DNA of 64,000 bases from Nostoc sp. FACHB-280 (lineage in GTDB: Bacteria; Cyanobacteriota; Cyanobacteriia; Cyanobacteriales; Nostocaceae): contig NZ_JACJSD010000013.1 of assembly GCF_014697615.1 (NCBI RefSeq), positions 1 to 64,000 on the forward strand, given 5' to 3'. Positions 9,165 through 16,716 of this stretch are shown here, piece by piece. A program made the translations under genes and the position numbers. Within the stretch, counting starts at the first letter, position 1; every line of letters starts with the position of its first letter. The notes under the pieces are model-generated. The model saw only the letters and a program-made list of their open reading frames with translations. It ran no database searches and had not been told where the DNA came from.

Positions 9165-10042
9165 TAGCTTTCAGACCTTGTAATACTCTTTTTCTTAGCT
9201 TCTGCTTGATTGAGTAAGAACCAGTAAAATATACCAAAAAGTATGACTGTAATCACCCCAAATATTAAAGAACCGTCTCCAACATGCCAAAACTTAAACG
9301 AATTCTGATTTTGATTCGCTGCCATAACGGCTAAAATCGCCACTCTGACTGCATTCACAATAAAAGCAATAATTACAGCCACTATCGGCACAAATATTCT
9401 TTTTTTACGTTCTGGAGGAAACATTAATAAACCAATTACAGCTAATCCTAAAAGATGGCATATCCACTCTATACCAGCGCAATTTTCTGCTACTTTAATG
9501 CCACCTGTGGGTAAATTTATATAGACATCTTGGAGAGCTACTTCAAACCCAGCATACCAAAGCATTAATGTAGAGAGTTTAGCTGTCAAAATAGATAAGG
9601 GTTTAATATCTAATAATGCAAAGATTAATACTTTCGGAACACCAGCAAAAAAAATAATTACTAATTCTTGCCAATATTGCTTTAATCCCTGCCAACCAGA
9701 AGCTAGTAAACTCAGTCCTAACGCTGCTACGAAAGGCGCTACGTGAGTATAAACTGCAAATAATTTTCCAGGTGGAAAGTGTGTACTATACCAAAGTACA
9801 ACGCCGATTAAAACTGTGCCTAAAACACTAGAAATAACATCACTTTCTAGTTTCAGTTTATGTTTTTTATCTCCTAATAGTGAGAAGACAGCGAATAACG
9901 CTAAAACTGTCATTCCCAAATGAGAATCATCATCTGCTTTCCAAATTATCGTTAAAAGTGTTGCAACTAAACCTCCGCCTATTCCTAATAACCACAGTTG
10001 AGGGTTGGTGAGTGGTTGGTGAAAAATGCGAGTTGCTTTCAT
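9164..10042 (-). CDS. Cyanoexosortase (exosortase/archaeosortase family)
   Basis: Integral membrane transpeptidase of the exosortase family, 292 aa with about eight membrane segments. It would cut C-terminal PEP-CTERM-type sorting signals and release or anchor envelope proteins. The family's three catalytic residues are visible in order: Cys in AENCAGIEWIC, Arg in FIVNAVRVAIL (NxxR) and His in FWHVGDGSLIFG. It is the first gene of the cluster with the 64-aa protein and the HpsJ-like protein, so a link to polysaccharide and protein export is likely. No PEP-CTERM substrate gene is seen in the window. An AT-rich 500-bp region upstream must hold the promoter. Confidence 0.88.
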   Translation of the reverse strand: MKATRIFHQPLTNPQLWLLGIGGGLVATLLTIIWKADDDSHLGMTVLALFAVFSLLGDKKHKLKLESDVISSVLGTVLIGVVLWYSTHFPPGKLFAVYTHVAPFVAALGLSLLASGWQGLKQYWQELVIIFFAGVPKVLIFALLDIKPLSILTAKLSTLMLWYAGFEVALQDVYINLPTGGIKVAENCAGIEWICHLLGLAVIGLLMFPPERKKRIFVPIVAVIIAFIVNAVRVAILAVMAANQNQNSFKFWHVGDGSLIFGVITVILFGIFYWFLLNQAEAKKKSITRSES

Positions 10043-10545
10043 GTACTTTTTAGATTAAATGAATGATGACTATTAATTTGTGATCAAAATTTTTTAGTAA
10101 TTTTTTTAACAAGCATAGTATCTTAGAATACTACTTAAGTAAATATAATCAAACTTTTTTATAAATTTTTATTAAATCTTTAAGTTCACAAGTTACTCAT
10201 TTTCCTCTCAAAGCAGTGATAAATGCCTTATTCACAGGATTTAGATATCATTATTAGTTGATGAATTACGTAAATTTTGTGTAAACTTATTTTCTAGCAA
10301 TCATAAATAAAGTGTATTTTTATACTTTATATTGAGAGTTAGGATAAAAGTATTTTTCCGGTTTTTGAGATGCACAATTAGTAGAATATTGCAAGCATCA
10401 ACATGTATGTTTTGATGTTTTCTAGTCTTGAGTTTTTGTATGAGATATTTACAAACTATTAAGTACTATGGACAAGAAATTGCTGTCATCAATTTCTGAT
10501 TAGAATTTAAATTAGTAAGTTTTAAATTTTTATTATTCAGTAATT
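10043..10545. other. AT-rich intergenic region between divergent genes
   Basis: A 503-bp very AT-rich stretch between the cyanoexosortase (minus) and the gene at 10546 (plus). It must carry both promoters. No open frame, RNA gene or strong hairpin was recognised. Confidence 0.5.
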
Positions 10546-10974
10546 ATGAATGCGGGATTTGTGCATAAGATTCCGATGCTGCCCCTTGTACTATTGTGGT
10601 TAGCTTATGCCTTACTGGGATGGTATTTGGCAGTACATCACATTGTTTGGTTAGTGGGAGCTTTTATTGCGGCTGTAGCTATAGCTGTTGTCCGTAGAAG
10701 TAATACTTGGCTGGAAGAGTTAACGGCTTTTGGTTCTAAAATGTTAATTGTGATTTTAACTTTAGGTGCATCAGTAGCTTTAGTGGCAACTTGGTCAGTA
10801 TTGTTTAGTTTGTTTTTAATACCGATCGCAACTACATTGTTAGCAGATTTAGAAATGCGTTTTGCCGGCTTCGACAAAAAAGAGTCATTTCGGGTGTTAA
10901 CATTCCTGGCGGGAACAGGTTTATTTATTGGTGAAGCCGTAGATTTACTCTTCTTCCCTAGTAGTAGATTTTAA
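10546..10974 (+). CDS. Small integral membrane protein, unknown
   Basis: A 142-aa hydrophobic protein with about four transmembrane helices (LPLVLLWLAYALLGWYLA, WLVGAFIAAVAIAVV, MLIVILTLGASVALVATWSVLFSLFL, VLTFLAGTGLFIGEAVDLLFF). A short charged segment (LADLEMRFAGFDKKESFR) lies between the third and fourth. It resembles small conserved cyanobacterial membrane proteins of no known function. It is convergent with the 3' end of the split kptA gene, and the two stop codons overlap (10971-10974), which suggests this is the original chromosomal order at this edge of the inserted element. Confidence 0.7.
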   Translation: MNAGFVHKIPMLPLVLLWLAYALLGWYLAVHHIVWLVGAFIAAVAIAVVRRSNTWLEELTAFGSKMLIVILTLGASVALVATWSVLFSLFLIPIATTLLADLEMRFAGFDKKESFRVLTFLAGTGLFIGEAVDLLFFPSSRF

Positions 10975-11089
10975 AGCTGGCGGAGATATTCTGGCGGCAC
11001 AGCATCTACTAACCACACACCATTGTCAGAACAGTAGAAGATGTAACCCGCCTGATACATAGTCGCTGCATCCACCGCAAAAACTACGG
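10971..11089 (-). pseudogene. kptA: kptA 3' fragment (KptA C-terminus, split by mobile element)
   Basis: Encodes the last 36 residues of an RNA 2'-phosphotransferase (KptA/Tpt1). The segment starting FAVDAATMYQAG and containing FYCSDNGVWL and VPPEYLRQL is the typical KptA C-terminal end. The N-terminal 145 residues are at 23166-23600, 12 kb away on the same strand. At this junction the codons read GCC GTA GTT, and at the other CCC GTA GTA. The shared core CCGTAGT lies in the same phase, so joining the two ends gives an uninterrupted 181-aa KptA. Here the fragment is read in frame as the tail of an unrelated element gene. It is a disrupted gene that excision could restore. Confidence 0.9.
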
Positions 11090-11636
11090 CTTCACCAAAG
11101 TATGCACCTTTGCCTTGTGGAACTTTCAAATCTTCAGCAAGTATATGAGTAGGTGATTCAACTAGAGTTAACCCCACAGACATTTTCTGCATTTGAGTTA
11201 ATACCATCGGGTCAATATCTTTACCATCGATATCCTTACCCGTAACGAATAAATCACAATACAAATCATCTTGCAGATTGATGAAACCTGAGTAAACCGC
11301 ACCTTCAACCAGTCCAGTGAATAGATGACAAATCCATTTCTCAAGCCTTGATTGCTTAACTTCAACCTTGTTTTTATCCTTGTCCTCTTTCTGATAGTCC
11401 CTTTTAGCTACCTTAAATTTGATGTGATAGGGTTCAAATTTCCACTTTTTATCATTGAAGTCTTGAATTTCGGTAAACTTCGTAGCGTAAGCGTAAACGT
11501 GATAAAAGTCATCATCTTGACAGAATGCTAACTCTGCAAACTCCAATTTTGAGTAAGCATCCGACCAATCAGAACAACCCACAGACGCGTACTTTGTACC
11601 CTCTTTGGGAGCCATAAACCAAAATTGTCTAGGCAT
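10971..11636 (-). CDS. Element protein of unknown function fused in frame to the KptA tail
   Basis: A chimeric frame of 221 aa from the ATG at 11636 (MPRQFWFMAP); an alternative TTG lies at 11666. Residues up to about KGAYFGEA belong to the mobile element and are not recognised; they are rich in charged and aromatic residues (KWKFEPYHIKFKVAKRDYQKED). The last 36 residues are host KptA. In a circularised element the same gene would instead end VVVCNAYIPNIVRLSMNI (about 201 aa), with the integrase gene right behind it. It is the last gene of a tightly overlapping minus-strand operon starting at 12798. The fusion is a by-product of integration, so any protein made now carries a foreign tail. Confidence 0.7.
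   Translation of the reverse strand: MPRQFWFMAPKEGTKYASVGCSDWSDAYSKLEFAELAFCQDDDFYHVYAYATKFTEIQDFNDKKWKFEPYHIKFKVAKRDYQKEDKDKNKVEVKQSRLEKWICHLFTGLVEGAVYSGFINLQDDLYCDLFVTGKDIDGKDIDPMVLTQMQKMSVGLTLVESPTHILAEDLKVPQGKGAYFGEAVVFAVDAATMYQAGYIFYCSDNGVWLVDAVPPEYLRQL
11083..11097. repeat. kptA: Left attachment site of the kptA element
   Basis: ACTACGGCTTCACCA matches the right site ACTACGGGTTTACCA (23167-23181) at 13 of 15 positions. The first seven bases (ACTACGG) are identical and lie in the same kptA codon phase. The crossover must fall in those seven bases to give the family-typical GKPVV sequence in the rejoined protein. Confidence 0.8.
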
Positions 11637-12072
11637 TGATTTTTTCTTCCTTACTGAAGTGTTCAATTAATTGCAGACATCCCTTATAGAGAATCTCCGC
11701 GTGACATTTCTCTAAACCGTCTGGAACGGGTAAATAATTTTCAACGTTGATACACCAACACCCCAAGCTGTGAACGTAACCAGAATTGATATCAGTCGCT
11801 AATTGAATCACTCGCGCTAAATACTGTTGTTCCCAGAGTTCTAAACCTGTATACCTGCAACCTGTTGTCCAATTCCGTATCAATTTATTATTCAGCCATT
11901 CACGATATCTATACAATGCTTCCCCTGGTGTATCAACTAAATATCTAGCTTGAGTGTTTACTTTATGGCTCCAAGGATTACCGAGATTAAGAGCGTATTT
12001 CGTTCTTCCCACATACTCAAGCCCTCCGAGACTCCACAATATAGGAGTCATTTTTAAGATGTGTATGCTCAT
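11629..12072 (-). CDS. DUF4326-like protein
   Basis: A 147-aa protein that fits the DUF4326 pattern often found in phages and plasmids: an N-terminal YVGRT...NLGNPW segment, YRYREWLNNKL in the middle, then SLGCWC and, after a short linker, CHAEILYKGCLQLIE. The Cys, His and Gly residues are the conserved part of that family, whose function is unknown. Its first four bases overlap the nuclease gene upstream (ATGA), and its 3' end overlaps the start of the next gene by 8 bp. It is therefore in one translationally coupled operon with them. Confidence 0.7.
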   Translation of the reverse strand: MSIHILKMTPILWSLGGLEYVGRTKYALNLGNPWSHKVNTQARYLVDTPGEALYRYREWLNNKLIRNWTTGCRYTGLELWEQQYLARVIQLATDINSGYVHSLGCWCINVENYLPVPDGLEKCHAEILYKGCLQLIEHFSKEEKINA

Positions 12073-12545
12073 AAATCCTTTAAGGCGATTGCATTGATGC
12101 TAGTTCCTGGTAGTTTCCAGGCTTCCTCGCTGACTATCTGTAAGTAATTAAAGTAGTCAGGATGTATTAATTGCAGCAGTCTTAACAGTTTACGGAAATC
12201 TCCTAGAGCGAAGTTATCGTGTAGAATCCATCGCCCTTTACCCTCGAATAACAGCAATCCTTGAGGTGTGAACACAGTAAAATCAACCTTCCAAGTCAAT
12301 TCAGGAAAGTAATCATTTTCAGGTAGCACTAAAATCTCATGCTGTCTTCTAACAAAAGATGGATTGTATTTTCTGCATAGCTTCCCGTAGATTTGAAATT
12401 CGAGAACGCTGTCAAAATACTCTAAGTCTTTTTTCTGTGTCGCTGTTAATGCTGTTCCTGCTGGGATGCTTTGACCAGTTTTTGAGTTAAACCAAAACGG
12501 TTTAGCATTAATTTTGCTGTTTTTTCTTTTCGTTCCAACAGGCAT
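12069..12545 (-). CDS. DUF1064-like PD-(D/E)xK endonuclease
   Basis: A 158-aa protein resembling DUF1064, a group of phage and plasmid nucleases thought to act on recombination or replication intermediates. The likely active-site residues are Glu in DSVLEFQIYGKL, Asp in WKVDFTVF and the E-x-K in LFEGKGRW, which together make a PD-(D/E)xK core. The following RKLLRLLQLIHPDYFNYLQIV helix and strand complete the fold. It overlaps the gene upstream by 38 bp and the DUF4326 gene downstream by 4 bp. Nuclease activity and substrate are inferred from the motif only. Confidence 0.7.
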   Translation of the reverse strand: MPVGTKRKNSKINAKPFWFNSKTGQSIPAGTALTATQKKDLEYFDSVLEFQIYGKLCRKYNPSFVRRQHEILVLPENDYFPELTWKVDFTVFTPQGLLLFEGKGRWILHDNFALGDFRKLLRLLQLIHPDYFNYLQIVSEEAWKLPGTSINAIALKDL

Positions 12546-12798
12546 AAGCTTTGCTCACAATTCCTTGCCATTCATTGTAATTACGTGGTTGTAACTGTTC
12601 TAAAACCCTCGCTATTTTCTCAACCGCGTAACTTTCATCAAAAACAATCTCAACGGGAAATTTTTCTTTTTTACTCTCTCCCTTCAGGGGTGTAGTTGTC
12701 TTTAATTTGTACCCTTCCTTCGTCAGCATCAAGGGATGAAGCGCATATTTAAAGGGATTACCAAAAATTTTAGTCCAGTGTATTTGGTTCTCTGTCAT
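12508..12798 (-). CDS. Small element protein, unknown
   Basis: First gene (96 aa, MTENQIHWTK) of the coupled minus-strand operon 12798 to 10971. It is basic and aromatic in the N-terminal half and helical in the second half (AVEKIARVLEQLQ). No family was recognised. An AAAGG Shine-Dalgarno-like run lies just before the ATG, and a cluster of TTGGAGT/ACTCCAA repeats lies 18-52 bp upstream in the promoter position, so transcription of this operon is probably controlled there. Confidence 0.55.
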   Translation of the reverse strand: MTENQIHWTKIFGNPFKYALHPLMLTKEGYKLKTTTPLKGESKKEKFPVEIVFDESYAVEKIARVLEQLQPRNYNEWQGIVSKAYACWNEKKKQQN

Positions 12799-12815
12799 CT
12801 TTCATCCTTTTTTAC

Positions 12816-12850
12816 TTGGAGTAATACTCCAACTAATACTCCAAGTAATT
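12816..12850. promoter_or_regulatory. TTGGAGT/ACTCCAA repeat cluster, putative operator
   Basis: TTGGAGT-AAT-ACTCCAA (12816-12832) forms an interrupted palindrome, followed by a further ACTCCAAGTAAT unit at 12838-12849. The same heptamer occurs as three exact tandem 12-bp units at 20881-20916 and in reverse at 20972-20990 inside the same element. Its place just ahead of the 12798 gene suggests a repressor or replication-protein binding site. Confidence 0.6.
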
Positions 12851-12874
12851 TCAACTTAATAGAAATTATTTAAC

Positions 12875-13141
12875 TTATTCAGCGTCAAGCATAGCTTGAG
12901 CAGATTCGTCTGTAGCTTTCGATAAGAGGTCGAGAACCTTGTCAACAGCATTATTTTGCAATTCCCAGCAAGCTTTTTTAATTAAATCAAGTATTGCTGG
13001 AAATTTATTTAAACTTTTAGCAGCTTTGTCTAGTTCTTCTAGTTGTTCAACTTCATTAGCCAAAGTTGACAATTCTAACGCTGCATGACGAATAAGGGAA
13101 ACTACCCTATCTCTCGCTGTATTTTTTACGTTTTTTACCAC
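12875..13141 (-). CDS. Small helical element protein, unknown
   Basis: An 88-aa, mostly alpha-helical protein with heptad-like Leu spacing (LSTLANEVEQLEELDKAAKSL). It starts with GTG at 13141, supported by a GGAG Shine-Dalgarno sequence about 10 bases upstream (GGAGTAAAAATTGTG). No DNA-binding motif is clear, so it is not assigned as the element repressor. It lies alone between the operon starting at 12798 and the long gap to 13425. Confidence 0.5.
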   Translation of the reverse strand: MVKNVKNTARDRVVSLIRHAALELSTLANEVEQLEELDKAAKSLNKFPAILDLIKKACWELQNNAVDKVLDLLSKATDESAQAMLDAE

Positions 13142-13374
13142 AATTTTTACTCCGTGTAGTGGATGGAGATAAACTAACTTACTCTAAAAAAAAACGGCAA
13201 GATATAACCGGACTTTTGTAATATTCATTCATATTATTTTTTCTTCGTAGAAAAACAATTATTTTGCGTTAAAATCTAAATTTTTTATTTTTTTGGAATA
13301 GGGGAAAGCTTATACACAGAAAGTATGAATAATATTCTGGTACACTATATAACACTTTTAAATACAAATAACGA

Positions 13375-13404
13375 CAGAGGAAGCTAAAAAGCTTCCTCTG
13401 TTTT
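13375..13404 (+). terminator. Strong hairpin with T-tract, no gene upstream on this strand
   Basis: CAGAGGAAGCT (13375-13385) and AGCTTCCTCTG (13390-13400) form a perfect 11-bp stem with an AAAA loop, followed by TTTTG. On the plus strand no protein gene precedes it back to 10974. It may end a small RNA from the 13150-13370 gap or an antisense transcript, or serve the minus-strand gene at 13425 as a weak terminator. Confidence 0.65.
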
Positions 13405-13424
13405 GTTTATGTAATATGTGTTAC

Positions 13425-13648
13425 CTAAATTAACCCTTCCAGCTTCACACTCCACCTTGCAAAAGACGCTAACGAGTATTTATCTTTTTTCGGATGAGAA
13501 AAAATCACTCCTGCATCTCTGAGAACTAAGCCCTCATCTTTAAATTTCTGAGGTATGGGTATTTCTCTGATTATCGATTCACCATCATTCACCCTGATGT
13601 ATGTAACGCTGGAGTAATCACCAGTGGGGTAACGAAATCTGATTAACC
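13425..13648 (-). pseudogene. Second half of a frame-split element gene
   Basis: An open segment of about 72 codons reading WLIRFRYPTGDYSSVTY...KFKDEGLVLRDAGVIFSHPKK...SLASFARWSVKLEGLI and stopping at 13425. It looks like real coding sequence (no rare runs, balanced composition) but has no ATG near its beginning. It continues the 55-codon gene at 13643-13810 if the frame is moved back one base near AGC GGT GGT TAA. It is either a frameshift mutation, a sequencing indel or programmed slippage. A GTG inside it is the only plausible independent start. Confidence 0.5.
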
Positions 13649-13810
13649 ACCGCTTCTAAATTTCTTCTCCCAGTCTTCAGCGTTCAGGATATTGGTAGTG
13701 ATTCTGAAAATTTCACTAGTGGTAGGAACTGAAAACAATCGCCAGAGGTTATCAGGTGTGATGGTTCCCAACTGTGACCAAACTCCCAAATCATCTACGA
13801 CGGTAGCCAT
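13643..13810 (-). CDS. Short element gene, probably the first half of a frame-split gene
   Basis: A 55-codon frame starting MATVVDDLGVWSQLG and ending KKFRSGG, with its ATG inside the 3' end of the preceding gene (16-bp overlap with 13795-14025). The overlap and the aligned strand suggest a genuine translated gene. The reading frame that continues past its stop one base back is open for 70 more codons, so the real product may be about 127 aa. No family was recognised. Confidence 0.5.
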   Translation of the reverse strand: MATVVDDLGVWSQLGTITPDNLWRLFSVPTTSEIFRITTNILNAEDWEKKFRSGG

Positions 13811-14025
13811 AGAGATATACCCTCTACGTAATCATCCATGTCTACACCCGCATCATCGACACCATCAAGGTATTCTTCAGCTTCAATCTCAGCATTCAGA
13901 AATAATTCAATGAGTCCTTCTACAGTGCTTACCTGTCTGATGATTTCCCGGCATTCTTCAATACAAGGAGAAAGACCCCTTGTATTTATGCTTACAGCTA
14001 ATACGTTATAGGGGTCAAGAATCAT
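13795..14025 (-). CDS. Small acidic element protein, unknown
   Basis: A 76-aa strongly acidic protein (IELFLNAEIEAEEYLDGVDDAGVDMDDYVEG), starting 2 bp after the upstream gene at 14028 ends. Close packing with both neighbours implies one minus-strand operon from 14618 to about 13425. No family was recognised; acidic helpers of this size occur in phage tail and head assembly operons, but that is only a comparison. Confidence 0.5.
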   Translation of the reverse strand: MILDPYNVLAVSINTRGLSPCIEECREIIRQVSTVEGLIELFLNAEIEAEEYLDGVDDAGVDMDDYVEGISLWLPS

Positions 14026-14027
14026 GA

Positions 14028-14618
14028 TTACTTCAGCACCTCTGGATTAAAAGTTACACTGGCATCACCATTTTTAGCGAGAGCTTTACTTAACAAATCT
14101 GCTCTCACTTCAGCATAAGCAATGGTGTTAGTTGCGTTACTACCAAATGGGAAAGTGTAACTAGCACCTTCACGTTTCTTGTAACTACCGCCCAGCACCT
14201 TACTAGTAGTAGCTGTTTCAGTTCCAGTCGGATTAAATACAGTGATGGTTGCAGCTTTGAAACCCCTACGAGTAATTGAATCTGTTCCGTCGGCAGTTAT
14301 ATGATTTAAGTCACTTGCTGCACCGATATGTGTACTGATTACGCCTTGTGCGCGATTACTATATTTAACCAGTGTCGCAACTGGGTTAGTAGCAGGTACA
14401 TCAATACTGAATGGGTGAATCTTAGCCCCAACTTTTTTACCTGGTTTAGAACTAGCTGAACGTGTATAAGTTAACTTTTTCTTACCTGTTGCAAGTTCCC
14501 AGTATTCATGCAATTTAGTACCATTGGGAGGTTCTGGTAAATCTGTGGTAGTAGCGCCAGTGGTTTGCAGTAACAATAAAGCTCTCTGCAAAGATTTTCT
14601 ACCTCTATATAATCCCAT
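14028..14618 (-). CDS. Element protein, possibly structural, unknown
   Basis: A 196-aa protein with a basic N-terminus (MGLYRGRKSLQRALLL), many Thr/Ser/Gly residues and alternating hydrophobic strands (FKAATITVFNPTGTETATTS, ASYTFPFGSNATNTIAYAEV). The composition is that of a beta-rich structural protein, such as a minor coat or tail protein, but no family was recognised. It is the first gene of the minus-strand run 14618 to 13425, and 99 bp separate it from the next gene upstream. Confidence 0.5.
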   Translation of the reverse strand: MGLYRGRKSLQRALLLLQTTGATTTDLPEPPNGTKLHEYWELATGKKKLTYTRSASSKPGKKVGAKIHPFSIDVPATNPVATLVKYSNRAQGVISTHIGAASDLNHITADGTDSITRRGFKAATITVFNPTGTETATTSKVLGGSYKKREGASYTFPFGSNATNTIAYAEVRADLLSKALAKNGDASVTFNPEVLK

Positions 14619-14717
14619 GTCTTTTACCTTTGTGTTTTAGACTGTTTCACCAACGATAAACCCTAAATTTGATGTTTTATTTCTGCGAAAACCTTATGGT
14701 TTTTCCTAGAATTTCCC

Positions 14718-15524
14718 TCAATAAGTTTTTTGTAAAGCTTCAGGGAATCGCCCAGTGGTATCACATAGGATTCTCGGTTTAGGTAGTCCCTCGATTTTCA
14801 ATTCAGCGTGTGAAAAATACACATCAGCTATCGGGCGTTTTACTTGCTTCTTGTACGTTTTTCCTAATATCGTTTGAGTCCCTGTAACGTTCCAATTCTT
14901 CCTGCTTTCCGTATCAGTTAGCAATTCCTCATCATAGGTGTGGTTATTTAGTCCAAGTACAGCCTTAATCACTTTCTCCGCGTTATTTTCATCAAAACAA
15001 GCGAGTATAAATTCATAACCTTTAGTTTTATCTCGGTAGCTAAACTTAGTCCTACCTTTTTTGAAATGAAGTTTAGGTGTAGCAAAATCATTTTTGATTT
15101 TCAAAGCTAAAGCATTCACCTCTGACTGACTGAGATTTTCATCAACGATTCTATAGCTCACCATTGCTTGTACTGGTCGTCTATTCGCTGTATTAGCTTC
15201 TGACTGTTTTTCAATAAAGTGCAATGACACTTGAGGTTTAAGGTAATTACTCTCATGGAAAGTAGTTACAGGTATCCCATAAATGGGTTGAGCTTGAAAG
15301 GATTCACAGGCGAAGAAAAACGCTAACATTCTCGCTACGGTAAGCGTTATCGGGTCATTATCTTTATGAATACATACTCTTTTTGCAACGTGTCTTGAGT
15401 TCGTGAGGTCTAAAGAATCATCAGCTATATTGTCTAAATCTTTGAAATGTTCTTTTACTTCTTTATTCATGAATCTCAAGCAGAACTGTTGCAATAATTC
15501 AACGTCATTCGGTGGGTTAGTCAT
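14718..15524 (-). CDS. Element protein, unknown
   Basis: A 268-aa soluble protein from the ATG at 15524 (MTNPPNDVELL); a TTG three codons upstream is less likely. It is mixed alpha/beta with a Cys/His-containing middle (NSRHVAKRVCIHKDNDPITLTV) and a Lys-rich segment (TPKLHFKKGRTKFSYRDKTKGYEF). No domain was recognised. It is divergent from the plus-strand operon that starts at 15587; the 62 bp between them must contain both promoters. Confidence 0.5.
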   Translation of the reverse strand: MTNPPNDVELLQQFCLRFMNKEVKEHFKDLDNIADDSLDLTNSRHVAKRVCIHKDNDPITLTVARMLAFFFACESFQAQPIYGIPVTTFHESNYLKPQVSLHFIEKQSEANTANRRPVQAMVSYRIVDENLSQSEVNALALKIKNDFATPKLHFKKGRTKFSYRDKTKGYEFILACFDENNAEKVIKAVLGLNNHTYDEELLTDTESRKNWNVTGTQTILGKTYKKQVKRPIADVYFSHAELKIEGLPKPRILCDTTGRFPEALQKTY

Positions 15525-15586
15525 GACTTGCAAGTATAAAATAATACGTTATACTTACTTTAACCATTAATTTGATTTTTTGACTT

Positions 15587-15919
15587 ATGGCTGAACCAAC
15601 TTTAACTAATGTTTTTGGTACAGGCGCAACACAGGACGCAAGTACGCTAACAATTAGCAAATCTGCTTTAGCTACCGTAGGATTAACAGCATCAGGAAGT
15701 AATAGCGCAGAGTCTTTATTTGTTGCAATAATTTTACTTGCTCAGAGTTACTTAAATGACACAAATCAAGCAAATAATATAAATCAAAGCGTTTCAATTT
15801 CTACTGCCAGTACACCTAGTTTTGTTTCAAGAGACAACACAACGTATATCAGAGATTCAATAGCGATAGAAATAGACAAGTTAGCACCTACTCTTACTAT
15901 TGACCCAGACGATTACTAA
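15587..15919 (+). CDS. Element protein, paralogue of 16716-17168
   Basis: A 110-aa protein with the pattern FGTGATQDAS-LTISKSAL-VGLT-NSAESLFVAIILLA in the first half and an acidic end ...LTIDPDDY. The same order (FGNNATQNEE, YIKKSDLVGLT, NTAESLLIALI, VINPDNYGL) recurs in the gene at 16716-17168, so the two arose by duplication. It is the first gene of the plus-strand operon of the element. Function is unknown, but small paired proteins before long coiled-coil proteins are typical of virion or injection-apparatus operons. Confidence 0.55.
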   Translation: MAEPTLTNVFGTGATQDASTLTISKSALATVGLTASGSNSAESLFVAIILLAQSYLNDTNQANNINQSVSISTASTPSFVSRDNTTYIRDSIAIEIDKLAPTLTIDPDDY

Positions 15920-15939
15920 ACTACACAGGTTTTTCTACT

Positions 15940-16716
15940 ATGGTGATTGCAGCTAGAACGACAACAAATCTAGCTGCTACTATTACTCAAACGAATTTAG
16001 TAGCAGCCATCAAAACAGCAATGATTAATGCTGGGTTTAGTACTCTTTATGATGACTACACCAGCACAAACAGAATATTAGTTTATGAAGTTGTCAATGA
16101 CACTTCTAAAACCTACGGCAAGAATTATTTTGTAATTTCAATTAGTTCTGCTCTTGTAGTTGCAACACAGATTTTTAGCACCTGGAATGCAACAACTCAC
16201 ACAGGTACAGGTGGGAGTGCTGTTACTACTTTTAGTGCTTTTGCAACTGGTTCTAGTATTAGTTTTACTGCTTTTAGTGCAGGTGATGAACTCAAATTAG
16301 TCATAGCAGTACAAGGTAGTGTAGTTGTAATGATAGGTTCCCTTATTCCTGCTATTAGACCTAGTTGGTGGGACTTAAATCTATGGAATTGGGGTTTTTA
16401 TCCGACTGCTACAACTTTGAGTACATGGAAAAGCACCTCAATTAATCCTTATTCAAATGAAAACTATCAATTCTTAATTTTGACAAGTACTTTCCTAGCT
16501 ACTGCAAATCCACAAACTAACAAAAGAGATGTAATTACAGGTTTACTTTTAGCGAGTAGCTCTAACACTGGTATAGCTGGTAAAACGTCTGATGATATAG
16601 CGTGTGTCTGTGCTTCCGGTTCGTCTCGTTATGACACTATTCAACCAAACGGAACAACACAAATATTTACGATTTTAAATAATGCTTCCGGTGGTTTCGC
16701 TGTAAGGACAACGTAA
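15940..16716 (+). CDS. Element protein, beta-rich, possibly structural
   Basis: A 258-aa protein, very rich in Thr, Ser and Ala with short hydrophobic strands (LVLAV-type segments such as ELKLVIAVQGSVVVMIGSLIPAI) and a Trp cluster (RPSWWDLNLWNWGFYPT). The look is that of a phage tail or adhesion protein, but no family was recognised. Its stop overlaps the next start by one base (TAATG), so expression is coupled to the paralogue at 16716. Confidence 0.5.
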   Translation: MVIAARTTTNLAATITQTNLVAAIKTAMINAGFSTLYDDYTSTNRILVYEVVNDTSKTYGKNYFVISISSALVVATQIFSTWNATTHTGTGGSAVTTFSAFATGSSISFTAFSAGDELKLVIAVQGSVVVMIGSLIPAIRPSWWDLNLWNWGFYPTATTLSTWKSTSINPYSNENYQFLILTSTFLATANPQTNKRDVITGLLLASSSNTGIAGKTSDDIACVCASGSSRYDTIQPNGTTQIFTILNNASGGFAVRTT

